Of a stretch of 64,000 nt of DNA, positions 6,508-15,104 are shown one piece after another. How positions within the stretch are numbered: the stretch's first letter is position 1; every line of letters starts with the position of its first letter. The position numbers and the translations under genes were made by a program. The notes under the pieces are model-generated. The model saw nothing but the letters and a program-made list of their open reading frames with translations. It searched no databases and was not told where the DNA came from. The stretch covers positions 124,001 through 188,000 of the forward strand of contig JALNYV010000001.1 of the NCBI GenBank assembly GCA_023229785.1, read 5' to 3'. This DNA is from Candidatus Dojkabacteria bacterium (GTDB lineage: Bacteria; Patescibacteria; Dojkabacteria; SC72).

Positions 6508-7578
6508 ATGTACTCACCTACATATACAATTTCTCATTTGATGCTTAACTATATTGTTAAGTACGAATTGGCTATACAAGGAATAAACAGCATTAATCTC
6601 CCTCAATCGCATTTCGCATCAATGTATGAGAAATTTCATGCAGAAGATATTACAAAACTCGGAGAATTAATCGGCTACCCTATTGGATATACAAAGGCTC
6701 TCGACGTTCAAAGAGGAAAGATTATGCCATCACTTAAACCGAAGTTTCGTGTCTTTACAAACTACCGAGGAGTTCATGACTTTATTGATTCCTACACGCC
6801 TACTGGCTTCATAAAGCCATCATTTGATTTAAGCATTCATATAAACAAGATATTGATGAAGGGATTAATTGATGACTGGGATGTAGCAAAGATTAGGGGA
6901 TTTTCAGATAAACCAAACGAGATATACGATACTTGGTACAAATTCAGAGATTTCTATCCTAACCTTGATGCTAAAAGATATTTCCAAGATATATTCAATT
7001 GGATTGAAGATCCAAGAGTCAAAATTAACAAACTAATTCAAATTGCAATCCTGTTATATGAATATATAGATAAAGCACCGTTTAGCTCTGGAAATCAAAT
7101 GAGTGCAATGTTAGCAATATCAGCTATTTCAAAGGCTTACGGATATAATCCACATAATATAATCCCATACGCTAAATCAACACAATTCATTTCTGAAGAT
7201 ATTGTCTCAGCAATGAAGATTGTAAAAGCAAAAAGAGATCTTACTGTTTTTATCGAAGCCTTTCTCTATACCCTCTCGCTAACAGCTGTAAACATTCTAA
7301 ATCAGTATAAAGAGATTTATGCTAACAAAGTTAAGATGAATACCAAGCTTCAAGAGCAGTTCAATAGTAGACAGATGAAGATACTTGAATATCTAGAGGT
7401 CGAGAGAAAGGTGACGAGAGCAGAGTATACAAAAATAATGGGAGTGTCCTTTATGACTGCATTTAGAGATCTCCAAGAACTACTAGATGGTGACATGATA
7501 AAGCAGAAAGGAAATGGTAGAGGGACATACTACACATTACACTCAAAGGAGAAAAGTTCCGAGATAAGTGTAGAATAG
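6508..7578 (+). CDS. Fic-family protein with degenerate active-site motif and C-terminal winged helix
   Basis: 356 aa. The layout is that of a Fic protein: a long N-terminal helical region, a helical Fic core around 140-260 and a C-terminal winged helix (about 290-345, RQMKILEYLEVERKVTRAEY ending GNGRGTYYTL). Fic enzymes usually transfer AMP using HPFx(D/E)GNGR. Here the equivalent is APFSSGNQM (190-198): the catalytic His is Ala, the acidic residue is Ser and the last GR is QM. It is therefore probably catalytically dead as an AMPylase and may act as a DNA-binding regulator. It follows tRNA-Thr on the same strand. Confidence 0.68.
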   Translation: MYSPTYTISHLMLNYIVKYELAIQGINSINLPQSHFASMYEKFHAEDITKLGELIGYPIGYTKALDVQRGKIMPSLKPKFRVFTNYRGVHDFIDSYTPTGFIKPSFDLSIHINKILMKGLIDDWDVAKIRGFSDKPNEIYDTWYKFRDFYPNLDAKRYFQDIFNWIEDPRVKINKLIQIAILLYEYIDKAPFSSGNQMSAMLAISAISKAYGYNPHNIIPYAKSTQFISEDIVSAMKIVKAKRDLTVFIEAFLYTLSLTAVNILNQYKEIYANKVKMNTKLQEQFNSRQMKILEYLEVERKVTRAEYTKIMGVSFMTAFRDLQELLDGDMIKQKGNGRGTYYTLHSKEKSSEISVE

Positions 7579-7632
7579 TTTCTTTCTATAGGTGATGCAG
7601 CCTTAATTCCTTTATGATAATATCCTTTTGAT

Positions 7633-9060
7633 ATGAGTGATCCAAAATACGAAATAATAATTGGACTAGAGGTGCATATTCAGAGTAAGACTGATTCAAA
7701 AATGTTCTGTTCTTGTTCAACAAAATACTTTGGCCGGCAACCAAACACACACACTTGCCCTGTTTGTTTAGGACTTCCTGGGGCCCTTCCAGTTCCAAAT
7801 AAAAAGGCAATTGACCTATGTATTAAAACAGCCCTAGCACTTAACTGTAAAATAAATCATGAGACGAAATTTGATAGGAAGAACTATTTTTATCCAGACC
7901 TTCCAAAAGGTTTTCAGATTAGCCAATACGACCAACCGATTGGTGTTGATGGGCACTTGGATATTGAAGTTGATGGAAGAAGCAAGAGTATTGGAATTAC
8001 TAGAGTTCACCAAGAAGAAGACACTGGCAAATCAATTCATGCTGACGGACAAACATACTTAGACTTTAACAAGTCTGGAATGCCTTTAATAGAAGTTGTT
8101 AGTGAGCCTGATATGCGCTCAAAAGAAGAGGTAACTGCTTATGCTAAAATGCTCCGACAAACTGTCAGATACCTTGATGTTAGTAATGCTGATATGGAAA
8201 GAGGAGAGATGAGGTTTGAAGTAAACATGTCACTTAGAGTTAAAGGGGAAGAAAACTTACCTAAATACAAAGTAGAGGTAAAAAACATTGGTTCAATTTC
8301 TGTACTTGAAAAAGTAATTGATAATGAATACCAGAGACAACTTGAGATTCTTGAAGGAGGAAGTACACCAAAGCAGGAGACAAGAGGTTTAGTTGATATG
8401 AGTGGAATAACTCAGTCACAAAGGTCGAAAGAAGATGATAGTGGGTATAGATATTTCCCTGAGCCAGATATTCCATTAATAGTAATAAGTGATGAAGAGA
8501 TTAAGAGAATTAAAGCCGAGATACCTGAGCTACCTGTTGATAAAAAGAACAGATATATAACAGAATATAAAATTGAATCCAAGATTGCAGACAATATAAT
8601 CTCGGAGATTGAAAGATTTAAAGAATTCGAAGGAATTGTAAAAGAAATCGACATTAATCTCGTTCGCGAACTTGCTAAATGGTATGTAATGGAGTACTTC
8701 TCTCTGAACCAAAAAGAAAAAAACAGAAATTTTAAACTTATATGGTTACCAGAAATAATTGAGGCCGTTTTAGCGGGAAAGATTACAAGAAGTTCTGGAA
8801 AGGAAGTTCTTGCGGAGTGTTTCAGACTTGGGATTACGCCTGCAGAGATAATAAAAGAGAATGGACACGGAATAATAAGCAACGATGATGAACTAGAAAA
8901 AATTGTTTTAAAGATAATTGAAAAGAATCCAAAAGCGGTTGAAGATTTTAAAAGGAATCCTAATGCCATGATGTTTCTGGTTGGAATGGTTATGAGAGAT
9001 ATGAAAGGAAAAGCTGATGTTGCTAAGGTAACTCAATTAGTTAAAAGTAAACTAGCATGA
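7633..9060 (+). CDS. gatB: Asp/Glu-tRNA(Asn/Gln) amidotransferase subunit B
   Basis: 475 aa, normal length. GatB binds the misacylated tRNA and phosphorylates or activates the aspartyl or glutamyl group before amidation. Visible are the N-terminal signature YEIIIGLEVHIQ, the zinc-type cysteines CSCS and CPVCLGLPGALPVPN, the kinase-domain stretch KNYFYPDLPKGFQISQY, and the C-terminal helical YqeY-like tail. It ends with ATGA overlapping gatC, so the three subunits are translated together. With the archaeal-type AspRS it should provide Asn-tRNA-Asn. Confidence 0.98.
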   Translation: MSDPKYEIIIGLEVHIQSKTDSKMFCSCSTKYFGRQPNTHTCPVCLGLPGALPVPNKKAIDLCIKTALALNCKINHETKFDRKNYFYPDLPKGFQISQYDQPIGVDGHLDIEVDGRSKSIGITRVHQEEDTGKSIHADGQTYLDFNKSGMPLIEVVSEPDMRSKEEVTAYAKMLRQTVRYLDVSNADMERGEMRFEVNMSLRVKGEENLPKYKVEVKNIGSISVLEKVIDNEYQRQLEILEGGSTPKQETRGLVDMSGITQSQRSKEDDSGYRYFPEPDIPLIVISDEEIKRIKAEIPELPVDKKNRYITEYKIESKIADNIISEIERFKEFEGIVKEIDINLVRELAKWYVMEYFSLNQKEKNRNFKLIWLPEIIEAVLAGKITRSSGKEVLAECFRLGITPAEIIKENGHGIISNDDELEKIVLKIIEKNPKAVEDFKRNPNAMMFLVGMVMRDMKGKADVAKVTQLVKSKLA

Positions 9061-9353
9061 AGAAAGAAATAACAAAAGAAGAAATAAAAAGAATTGCTGA
9101 TTTAGCAAATATAAAGCTAACTGAAGAAGAAATTGAAAAATTCTCTAAACAGATTCCTGAGATTTTAGGCTACGTTGAAAAATTAAATGAATTAGATACA
9201 AAAGGATTAGAATTTAAATCACAAACAGATTTAGTAAATATATTTAGAAAAGATATTGCAGGTGCTTCACTATCACAAGAACAAGCAACAAGTAACAGGA
9301 GAAAAAATTCTAAAGGTGGTGCTATTTCAATTAGTAGTGTAATAAATAAATGA
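9057..9353 (+). CDS. gatC: Asp/Glu-tRNA(Asn/Gln) amidotransferase subunit C
   Basis: 98 aa. GatC wraps between GatA and GatB and stabilises the complex. The sequence shows the family opening TKEEIKRIADLANIKLTEEE, a helical middle ending ILGYVEKLNELDT and a short extended tail. It overlaps gatB and gatA by four bases at each end (ATGA junctions). Confidence 0.96.
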   Translation: MKKEITKEEIKRIADLANIKLTEEEIEKFSKQIPEILGYVEKLNELDTKGLEFKSQTDLVNIFRKDIAGASLSQEQATSNRRKNSKGGAISISSVINK

Positions 9354-10780
9354 AAAAGCTGTACGAGTTAACAATAAAAGAAGCACTGGAAAAACTCGAA
9401 AGTAAGGAGATTACTTCGGTTGAGTTGGTAACTAGCTGTATGAATAGAATTTCTGAAATGGAGCCAACCATTAATGCTTTCATTACAGTATGTGCTGAGA
9501 GTGCACTAGAAAAAGCTAAAATAATTGACACAAAGAGAAATAAAGGTGAAAAACTTGGAAAACTAGCCGGAATCCCCTACTCTTTGAAGGATGTTTACAA
9601 CACAGAAGGAATCCAAACAACAGCCGGTTCAAAGATATTGGAAGGATATATTCCTCCATATAATGCAACAGTTGTTGAAAAGCTAGATGCACAAAACGCA
9701 ATACTAATAGGTAAAACAAACTGTGACCCATTTGGGTTTGGATCTTCAACAGAAAACTCTGGTTTTGGTGTAACAAAAAACCCGATAGACATAACCCGTG
9801 TTCCAGGGGGTAGCAGTGGAGGTAGTGGTGCCGCTGTTGCTTATGGTGGAGGACTTTTTTCAATTGGAGAAGATACTGGTGGAAGTATTAGATGCCCAGC
9901 ATCATTTTGTGGAATAGTTGGACTTAAGCCAACGTATGGAAGGGTTAGCAGGTACGGATCAATTGCTTACGCTTCCTCGTATGACACAGTTGGTCCTATG
10001 ACAAAGGATGTATATGACAGTGCCTTAATTCTCTCAATTATTGCAGGAGTTGATAGTAAAGACGCAACATCCTCTCCAGATAATGCTCCAAACTATCAAG
10101 ATGATTTGGGAAAAAGTATTAAGGGAAAGAAGATAGGAATTGTAAAAGAATATTTAAAAGATGAGGTTGATAGCGAAGTTAAAGCGTCTATTGAAAAAGC
10201 AATCGAAAAATATAAGCAGCTTGGATGCGAAATAGTCGAAGTCTCACTTCCATATACTGAATATGCAATTGCAGCATACTATGTAATAGGGATATCTGAA
10301 GCAAGCTCAAATTTAGCTCGAATGGATGGAATTAGGTTTGGACTTAAAAAAGATGGAACTGATTGGCTTGAAAGTGAACTAAATACAAGAGGAGAAGGAT
10401 TTGGGGATGAAGAGAAAAGGAGGATAATTCTTGGAACTTATGCTCTTTCAACGGGATATACGGATAAATACTATCATAAAGCCCAACAAGTAAGAGCATT
10501 ACTTAAAAAAGATATGCTTAAGGCTTTTGAAAAAGTTGATATCCTTTTAACCCCTACTATGCCAGTACTACCGTTTAAAATTGGAGAAAATACTGATGAT
10601 CCACTCAAAATGTGGTTAATTGATGCTTTTACTGTAACAATAAACCCAGTTGGAGTACCTGCTCTTTCAATACCATGCGGAAAAAGTCGCGAAGGCCTTC
10701 CAATAGGCATGCAATTAATTGGTCCACACTTTAAAGAAGAGCTTCTTTATCAATTTGCTTACCAATTCGAAAACTCTTAG
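9350..10780 (+). CDS. gatA: Asp/Glu-tRNA(Asn/Gln) amidotransferase subunit A
   Basis: 476 aa amidase-signature enzyme that hydrolyses glutamine and passes ammonia to GatB. The Ser-cisSer-Lys triad is visible: Lys near 80 in GIPYSLKDVY, cis-Ser near 155 in PGGSSGGSG, and nucleophile Ser near 179 in EDTGGSIRCPAS. The C-terminal part has TPTMP and NPVGVPALSIPCG, as expected. It is the last gene of the gatBCA operon; tRNA-Leu follows with its own promoter. Confidence 0.98.
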   Translation: MKKLYELTIKEALEKLESKEITSVELVTSCMNRISEMEPTINAFITVCAESALEKAKIIDTKRNKGEKLGKLAGIPYSLKDVYNTEGIQTTAGSKILEGYIPPYNATVVEKLDAQNAILIGKTNCDPFGFGSSTENSGFGVTKNPIDITRVPGGSSGGSGAAVAYGGGLFSIGEDTGGSIRCPASFCGIVGLKPTYGRVSRYGSIAYASSYDTVGPMTKDVYDSALILSIIAGVDSKDATSSPDNAPNYQDDLGKSIKGKKIGIVKEYLKDEVDSEVKASIEKAIEKYKQLGCEIVEVSLPYTEYAIAAYYVIGISEASSNLARMDGIRFGLKKDGTDWLESELNTRGEGFGDEEKRRIILGTYALSTGYTDKYYHKAQQVRALLKKDMLKAFEKVDILLTPTMPVLPFKIGENTDDPLKMWLIDAFTVTINPVGVPALSIPCGKSREGLPIGMQLIGPHFKEELLYQFAYQFENS

Positions 10781-10783
10781 TTT

Positions 10784-10812
10784 TTGCATAATATGGCATT
10801 TTTCTGTAAAAT
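10784..10812 (+). promoter_or_regulatory. Promoter of tRNA-Leu
   Basis: TTGCAT (10784-10789) and TAAAAT (10807-10812) are 17 bases apart, just after gatA; the tRNA starts 14 bases downstream. Confidence 0.6.
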
Positions 10813-10825
10813 TAATGGTTATTTA

Positions 10826-10911
10826 GCCGAAGTGGTGAAATTGGCAGACACGCATGGCTTAGGACCATGTGGGAGTTAAATCCCTTGCAGGTTCGATTCC
10901 TGTCTTCGGCA
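10826..10911 (+). tRNA. tRNA-Leu (anticodon TAG)
   Basis: Class II tRNA with a long variable arm (about TGGGAGTTAAATCCCTT). Acceptor GCCGAAG with CTTCGGC, discriminator A, anticodon stem CATGG/CCATG around CTTAGGA (TAG), and T-loop GGTTCGATTCC. No CCA is encoded. Confidence 0.97.
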
Positions 10912-10939
10912 CATTTAGTTAAGAAACCAATAAAATAAT

Positions 10940-11173
10940 ATGTTCAGACAAATAGTATCTCCTTTCCAGCAAATACTACTTAAAAGGAGATTGTGTGTTG
11001 GATGTACACAACCATTGGATAAAGGAAAAAAGTTAGGAAATATAAAAGAAACTAAGGAATTAGTTGAGTGTAAGTGTAAAAGAAGGTTCATTTTAGATAA
11101 AGAAACCAACACTTTTAGAAGAGCAACATTAGACGAAGAAGCTCTATTCATAAATAGTAGAAAAAAGATATAA
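10940..11173 (+). CDS. Small zinc-ribbon-like protein, unknown function
   Basis: 77 aa, basic. CVGC (19-22) and CKCK (44-47) could form a small zinc site; the spacing resembles a knuckle pair. It sits between tRNA-Leu and tRNA-Glu, and its 3' end overlaps the -10 box of tRNA-Glu. An ORF on the opposite strand covers the same bases but shows no protein features. I do not recognise the family. Confidence 0.6.
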   Translation: MFRQIVSPFQQILLKRRLCVGCTQPLDKGKKLGNIKETKELVECKCKRRFILDKETNTFRRATLDEEALFINSRKKI

Positions 11174-11174
11174 T
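11169..11174 (+). promoter_or_regulatory. -10 box of tRNA-Glu
   Basis: TATAAT lies 9 bases before the tRNA and overlaps the stop codon of the small upstream gene. No good -35 was found. Confidence 0.5.
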
Positions 11175-11183
11175 AAGCAAAAT

Positions 11184-11255
11184 GCCGCTATCGTCTAATG
11201 GCTAGGACGACAGGTTTTCATCCTGTAAATCAGAGTTCGATTCTCTGTAGCGGCA
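11184..11255 (+). tRNA. tRNA-Glu (anticodon TTC)
   Basis: Acceptor GCCGCTA with TAGCGGC, discriminator A, D-arm CGTCTAATGGCTAGGACG, anticodon stem ACAGG/CCTGT with loop TTTTCAT (TTC), and T-loop AGTTCGATTCT. No CCA is encoded. lepB begins 26 bases later. Confidence 0.97.
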
Positions 11256-11281
11256 AATATATTTTATCTGCCCAAAATTTT

Positions 11282-11884
11282 ATGTACGAACAAAATAGTC
11301 AGAAGAAAACTTTCATGGAATCTGTAGGTGGAGTATTTGCAGCTGTTGGGGGTTTTCTTTTTAGTAGTATTGAAGCAATTGTCATTGCTCTTGCAATATC
11401 TGTTGTTCTATATCTTTTCTTTATGACACCACATGAAGTTGTTGGTACTTCAATGGTCCCAACATATCAAAACGGGGAGCATTTAATAGCAAACAAGGTT
11501 ATCTATAAGCTCACAAAGCCAAAAAGAGGTGATGTGATTATTTTCAAGTACTCGGATACTCAAGACTTTATAAAGAGAGTAATCGCAATACCTGGAGATA
11601 AGCTCACATTGAAAGATGGGAGATACTTCATTAATGGACAAGCAATAGACGAAACGAAATATCTTGACCCATCAATATATACAAGCGGAGAAGAATATTT
11701 AAAGGAAGGAGAAGAGATAACAATTGAAAAAGACATGTACTTTGTTTCGGGAGATAATAGACCACACAGCTCAGATTCTCGAACATTCGGACCTATATCA
11801 CTTAACGCAATAAAGGGAAGAGTTTGGCTAGTATACTATCCATTTGAAAACTTCAGATTTATAAATAACAACGTTTATAAATAA
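11282..11884 (+). CDS. lepB: Signal peptidase I
   Basis: 200 aa. Membrane-anchored Ser-Lys protease that removes signal peptides outside the cytoplasmic membrane. An N-terminal membrane helix (about 30-49) is followed by GTSMVPTYQNGE with nucleophile Ser57, the general base Lys99 in FIKRVIAIPGD, and box E SGDNRPHSSDSRTFGPI. The ATG at 11282 is chosen because earlier in-frame starts lie inside tRNA-Glu. It would process the many secreted proteins found here. Confidence 0.96.
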   Translation: MYEQNSQKKTFMESVGGVFAAVGGFLFSSIEAIVIALAISVVLYLFFMTPHEVVGTSMVPTYQNGEHLIANKVIYKLTKPKRGDVIIFKYSDTQDFIKRVIAIPGDKLTLKDGRYFINGQAIDETKYLDPSIYTSGEEYLKEGEEITIEKDMYFVSGDNRPHSSDSRTFGPISLNAIKGRVWLVYYPFENFRFINNNVYK

Positions 11885-11887
11885 ATG

Positions 11888-12439
11888 CTACTGAGATTCA
11901 TGCTGGGTATGCAATAATATCTCATTATAAATTGCGTTCAATATCTGAATATCCATTGGCATAGCCTTATTATCCTTGTGAAGGTCGACAAAATTAGTCA
12001 TTACTTCTGCAGAATGAGTAAACACTTGAAGTTCATAGTAACGACAACGATATGCTTCAAAATGAAATTTCGAATTGTTTGAAGTTATTACAATTCTATC
12101 CTGAAACCATATTCTAGAATCAAATTGTAAAGAAAAATCTTGGGTATTAAATATCCCAGCTCCTCGAGCCCATGAGTGATTTAAAATTTCAGATAATTTA
12201 TCAACAAAATCTTCTGATAGTTTATGTCTTCCTCCTTCATCTCCTGTTACTGTGAACTCATTAAAATGTGTTTTGCTTGGATAATTATCAAGCATCAGGT
12301 TATGAATTTCACCAATCCGATAAAATGCTTTATCAGTAATGCTTAATTGCTCATCATACATTATTGCTGGTTGCTCTAGCCCGGAACCTGTTGTTGTAGG
12401 CTGGGGCATCAACGTTATTAAAGAATTTTGAGTTAGCAT
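11888..12439 (-). CDS. Hypothetical protein
   Basis: 183 aa, soluble, no signal peptide or membrane helix. It is rich in aromatic residues and His (HFEAYRCRYYELQVFTHSAE). I do not recognise it. It ends three bases from the convergent lepB stop and is divergent from parA. Confidence 0.55.
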   Translation of the reverse strand: MLTQNSLITLMPQPTTTGSGLEQPAIMYDEQLSITDKAFYRIGEIHNLMLDNYPSKTHFNEFTVTGDEGGRHKLSEDFVDKLSEILNHSWARGAGIFNTQDFSLQFDSRIWFQDRIVITSNNSKFHFEAYRCRYYELQVFTHSAEVMTNFVDLHKDNKAMPMDIQILNAIYNEILLHTQHESQ

Positions 12440-12481
12440 ATTAAGGAAAAAAAGTTATCCTATATTTTTACATTATATTTT

Positions 12482-12503
12482 GCAAACATGCAGAAATGCT
12501 TGC
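12482..12503. repeat. Inverted repeat in the hypothetical gene-parA divergent region
   Basis: GCAAACAT and ATGCTTGC form an 8-bp imperfect stem around 6 bases in the divergent intergenic region. It could be an operator, but nothing else supports that. Confidence 0.3.
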
Positions 12504-12600
12504 ATATAGTTATTAATTAACTAACCCCTATAAATAGAACTTCATCTCTAATTAATAGATAGTAGAAAATAACAATCATATAACAGTTCTTTACACATTC

Positions 12601-12609
12601 TGTGAAACA
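12601..12609 (+). promoter_or_regulatory. parS-like half-site upstream of parA
   Basis: TGTGAAACA matches the right half of the bacterial parS consensus (GTGAAACA). The left half is not conserved, so this may be a ParB contact site or chance. Confidence 0.3.
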
Positions 12610-12612
12610 ATC

Positions 12613-12618
12613 TATACT
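12613..12618 (+). promoter_or_regulatory. -10 box of parA, leaderless type
   Basis: TATACT ends 8 bases before the parA ATG and no Shine-Dalgarno sequence is present. Confidence 0.45.
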
Positions 12619-12626
12619 AAATATTA

Positions 12627-13418
12627 ATGAAGGTATTTGTAATAGCAAATCAAAAAGGTGGTGTTGGCAAAACAACAACAGCAATAAACTTAGCTGCAAA
12701 TTTGGCTTCTCTAAAGAAAAAAGTACTAGTAATGGATCTTGATCCACAAGCAAATCTTAGTTCAGGGATTGGATTCTCACATCAGTATGATAAGGAAAGC
12801 TGGGACAACAAAAGCCAACCACAATACAAAAGCATATACAATGTTTTAATAGAAAAAGAACCAATATCCTCTGTTTTTGTAACCACAAGTATACCAAATC
12901 TATACCTAGTCCCCTCTCACTTATCGCTTGCTGGAGCTGAGATTGAAATGGTAAATATGCTTTCAAGAGAGACACTACTTAAAGTCGCACTCTCTGAGAT
13001 GAAAGAGAAGTTTGACTATATTATCATTGATTGTCCACCTTCACTTGGACTTTTAACAATAAACGCACTGATAGCAGGAGATAAGCTACTCATTCCAATA
13101 CAATGTGAGTATTTTGCTCTTGAAGGGCTGGGACAGCTTCTAGAAACAATAAAGTTAATTAAGTCCATCAACCCAAGTTTGACTATTGGAGGGGTAATAC
13201 TGACTATGTACGATTCCAGAACGAAGCTTTCTGAAAGCGTTGTAAAAGATGTACAAGATTTCTTCAAAGAAGTTGTTTTTGATTCCATTATTCCAAGGAA
13301 TGTAAGACTATCTGAAGCGCCATCTTATGGCAAATCAATTGTTGACTACGATCCAAAATCAACTGGAGCCATTGCCTACAGAAAATTAGCAAAAGAGTTT
13401 ATTAAAAGATTTGCTTAA
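12627..13418 (+). CDS. parA: Chromosome-partitioning ATPase ParA/Soj
   Basis: 263 aa deviant-Walker ATPase that moves the ParB-bound origin region. The P-loop KGGVGKTTTAINLA is near residues 10-23 with the signature Lys, DLDPQANLSSGIG follows (Walker A'), and YIIIDCPPSLGLLTINAL is the Walker B region. The C-terminus has VRLSEAPSYGKSI, typical of Soj. parB begins 17 bases downstream. Confidence 0.96.
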   Translation: MKVFVIANQKGGVGKTTTAINLAANLASLKKKVLVMDLDPQANLSSGIGFSHQYDKESWDNKSQPQYKSIYNVLIEKEPISSVFVTTSIPNLYLVPSHLSLAGAEIEMVNMLSRETLLKVALSEMKEKFDYIIIDCPPSLGLLTINALIAGDKLLIPIQCEYFALEGLGQLLETIKLIKSINPSLTIGGVILTMYDSRTKLSESVVKDVQDFFKEVVFDSIIPRNVRLSEAPSYGKSIVDYDPKSTGAIAYRKLAKEFIKRFA

Positions 13419-13435
13419 ATTTAATATATATTAAA

Positions 13436-14293
13436 ATGGAAGAAAAAAGATTAGGTAAGGGACTGGCCGCATTAATAAGTGCTTCTGCTATTAACAATGA
13501 TAGTGGTGCATATAACGAAAATTTTGATATTACTAAGATTGCCCCAAATCCATGGCAACCAAGAATGCATATTGAGCCTGAAGATTTAATTTCTCTTGCA
13601 GATTCGATTAGAGAGCATGGCATTATCCAACCTCTGATTATCACAAAAGATGAAAAAAGTGATGTCTACTTCCTAATTGCTGGAGAGAGAAGATTTCGTG
13701 CTGCTCAACTTGCTGGACTTAAGGTTGTTCCTGTTGTAACCAAGGAAAGTTCTCCTCAGGAAATGCTTGAACTGGCTTTAATTGAAAATATACAAAGAAA
13801 AGACCTTAATCCTCTGGAAGAAGCAACTGCATTTAAACAGCTACAAGAACAATTCAACTTAACTCAGGGTGATATTGCTAAAAAGGTAGGACTAAGTAGG
13901 GTCGCTGTAACCAACAAGATAAGGCTAATGAACCTCCCAAACGAGGTTAAAGAGGCTGTACTCAACGAGAAGCTATCAGAAGGACATGCTAGGGCTCTTC
14001 TTGGTTTAACAGATGAATCCAGTCTAATTGCAGCTGCAAATATTGTTATTAGAAAAGAAATGAGTGTAAGAGATACAGAGATGATGGTTAGAAAGATAAA
14101 CTTCGGAAAGGAATCAACAAGAAAGAATGTTAGGAGTCTATCTAAAGAAACTATTGAAGCACAGAAGAAACTATCAGCTAAAATTGGATTTACGGCTGAA
14201 ATTCAGAAGTTAACAACTGGAGGAAAAGTTTGTTTTAGATATAACAATGATAAAGAATTACAAGATTTAGTAACGAAGATATTAGGGAATTAA
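13436..14293 (+). CDS. parB: Chromosome-partitioning protein ParB/Spo0J
   Basis: 285 aa. Opening EEKRLGKGLAALIS is the usual ParB N-terminus that touches ParA. The CTPase domain shows PNPWQPR, LADSIREHGIIQPLII and the box GERRFRAAQLAGL; ENIQRKDLNPLEEA follows, then the HTH segment (GDIAKKVGLSRVAVTNKIRL). The C-terminal dimer domain is short. It is a normal chromosomal ParB and is cotranscribed with parA. Confidence 0.96.
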   Translation: MEEKRLGKGLAALISASAINNDSGAYNENFDITKIAPNPWQPRMHIEPEDLISLADSIREHGIIQPLIITKDEKSDVYFLIAGERRFRAAQLAGLKVVPVVTKESSPQEMLELALIENIQRKDLNPLEEATAFKQLQEQFNLTQGDIAKKVGLSRVAVTNKIRLMNLPNEVKEAVLNEKLSEGHARALLGLTDESSLIAAANIVIRKEMSVRDTEMMVRKINFGKESTRKNVRSLSKETIEAQKKLSAKIGFTAEIQKLTTGGKVCFRYNNDKELQDLVTKILGN

Positions 14294-14369
14294 GGGTAAT
14301 ATCTAAATAAAATCGGTTTAAGCATAATTTCCCGCAACATCATTTTTATCTAAATTTATACATATTATT

Positions 14370-15008
14370 ATGCCCAAACCTAAAACATACTGTTTTATTG
14401 ATGCATCAAACCTTTTTTATGGGGGAGTTAAGAAAATGGGATGGAAAGTTGATTATCAGAAACTAAAAAAACACTTAGAAAATAAATATAATGTCTCTAA
14501 AATATTTTACTATGGAGGGGTTGAGACATATCATTACGAATACGATTTCACATCTACTCAAGATTTTCCTATCCACGAAATGGTTGGATATCTTGAAAAA
14601 TATTTACATAAAAATAAGAAGATTTTAGACGAAAGAGAAATGGAATTGTTGAAAATACATATTAAAAGAGCTAAATTTTACAGTAAATTGAAAGATTTTG
14701 GATACAAACTAAAATTAAAACCAGTTAAACACATTAAAGTTGAAAATGGAGAATTTGTAACAAAGGCCAACTGTGATGTTGATTTAACTTTCGATGCCAT
14801 GAGATTATTAAGTAAGTTTGACAGATTCATTCTTTTATCGGGAGATGGCGATTTTGAAATACTTCTTAAACATTTTATTGAACAGGGAAAAGATATAAGA
14901 ATTCTAAGTAATCCTACCAATACTGCCAAAAAACTAAAACAAATTTTCAGCAAACAGTTTAAAGACTTTTCAGAAATTAAAGAATCGATTGAATATACTG
15001 AAAAATAA
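14370..15008 (+). CDS. NYN-domain PIN-fold protein
   Basis: 212 aa, related to LabA/DUF88. Predicted metal-dependent RNase fold: TYCFIDASNLFYGG holds the first acidic residue, NCDVDLTFDAMRL the second, and LLSGDGDFEILLKHFIEQGK the third. Family members act on RNA or in regulation; the substrate is unknown. It is the intact counterpart of the NYN gene at 5795. It follows parB by 76 bases and is closed by a hairpin. Confidence 0.82.
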   Translation: MPKPKTYCFIDASNLFYGGVKKMGWKVDYQKLKKHLENKYNVSKIFYYGGVETYHYEYDFTSTQDFPIHEMVGYLEKYLHKNKKILDEREMELLKIHIKRAKFYSKLKDFGYKLKLKPVKHIKVENGEFVTKANCDVDLTFDAMRLLSKFDRFILLSGDGDFEILLKHFIEQGKDIRILSNPTNTAKKLKQIFSKQFKDFSEIKESIEYTEK

Positions 15009-15010
15009 AA

Positions 15011-15042
15011 AAAAGGAGACACCCCTAGAGACGGCTCCTTTT
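15011..15042. terminator. Bidirectional hairpin terminator
   Basis: AAAAGGAG and CTCCTTTT form an 8-bp stem (15011-15018 with 15035-15042) between two convergent genes. Its T-rich flank on each strand fits a shared intrinsic terminator. Confidence 0.65.
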
Positions 15043-15104
15043 ATGTATAGTGATAGATTATACACTAGGAAAGAAAATTAAATCAAGTATATGGAATCAT
15101 TACT

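Noticed and set aside
8412..8969. 185-codon ORF opposite gatB
   Set aside because: It lies entirely antisense to conserved gatB and shows only Ser/Ile-rich composition with no domain.
10915..11151. 78-codon ORF opposite the small zinc-ribbon gene
   Set aside because: No protein features, while the plus-strand ORF has a paired-Cys pattern.
11198..11281. Earlier in-frame starts for lepB
   Set aside because: They are inside tRNA-Glu; the ATG at 11282 gives the normal N-terminus.
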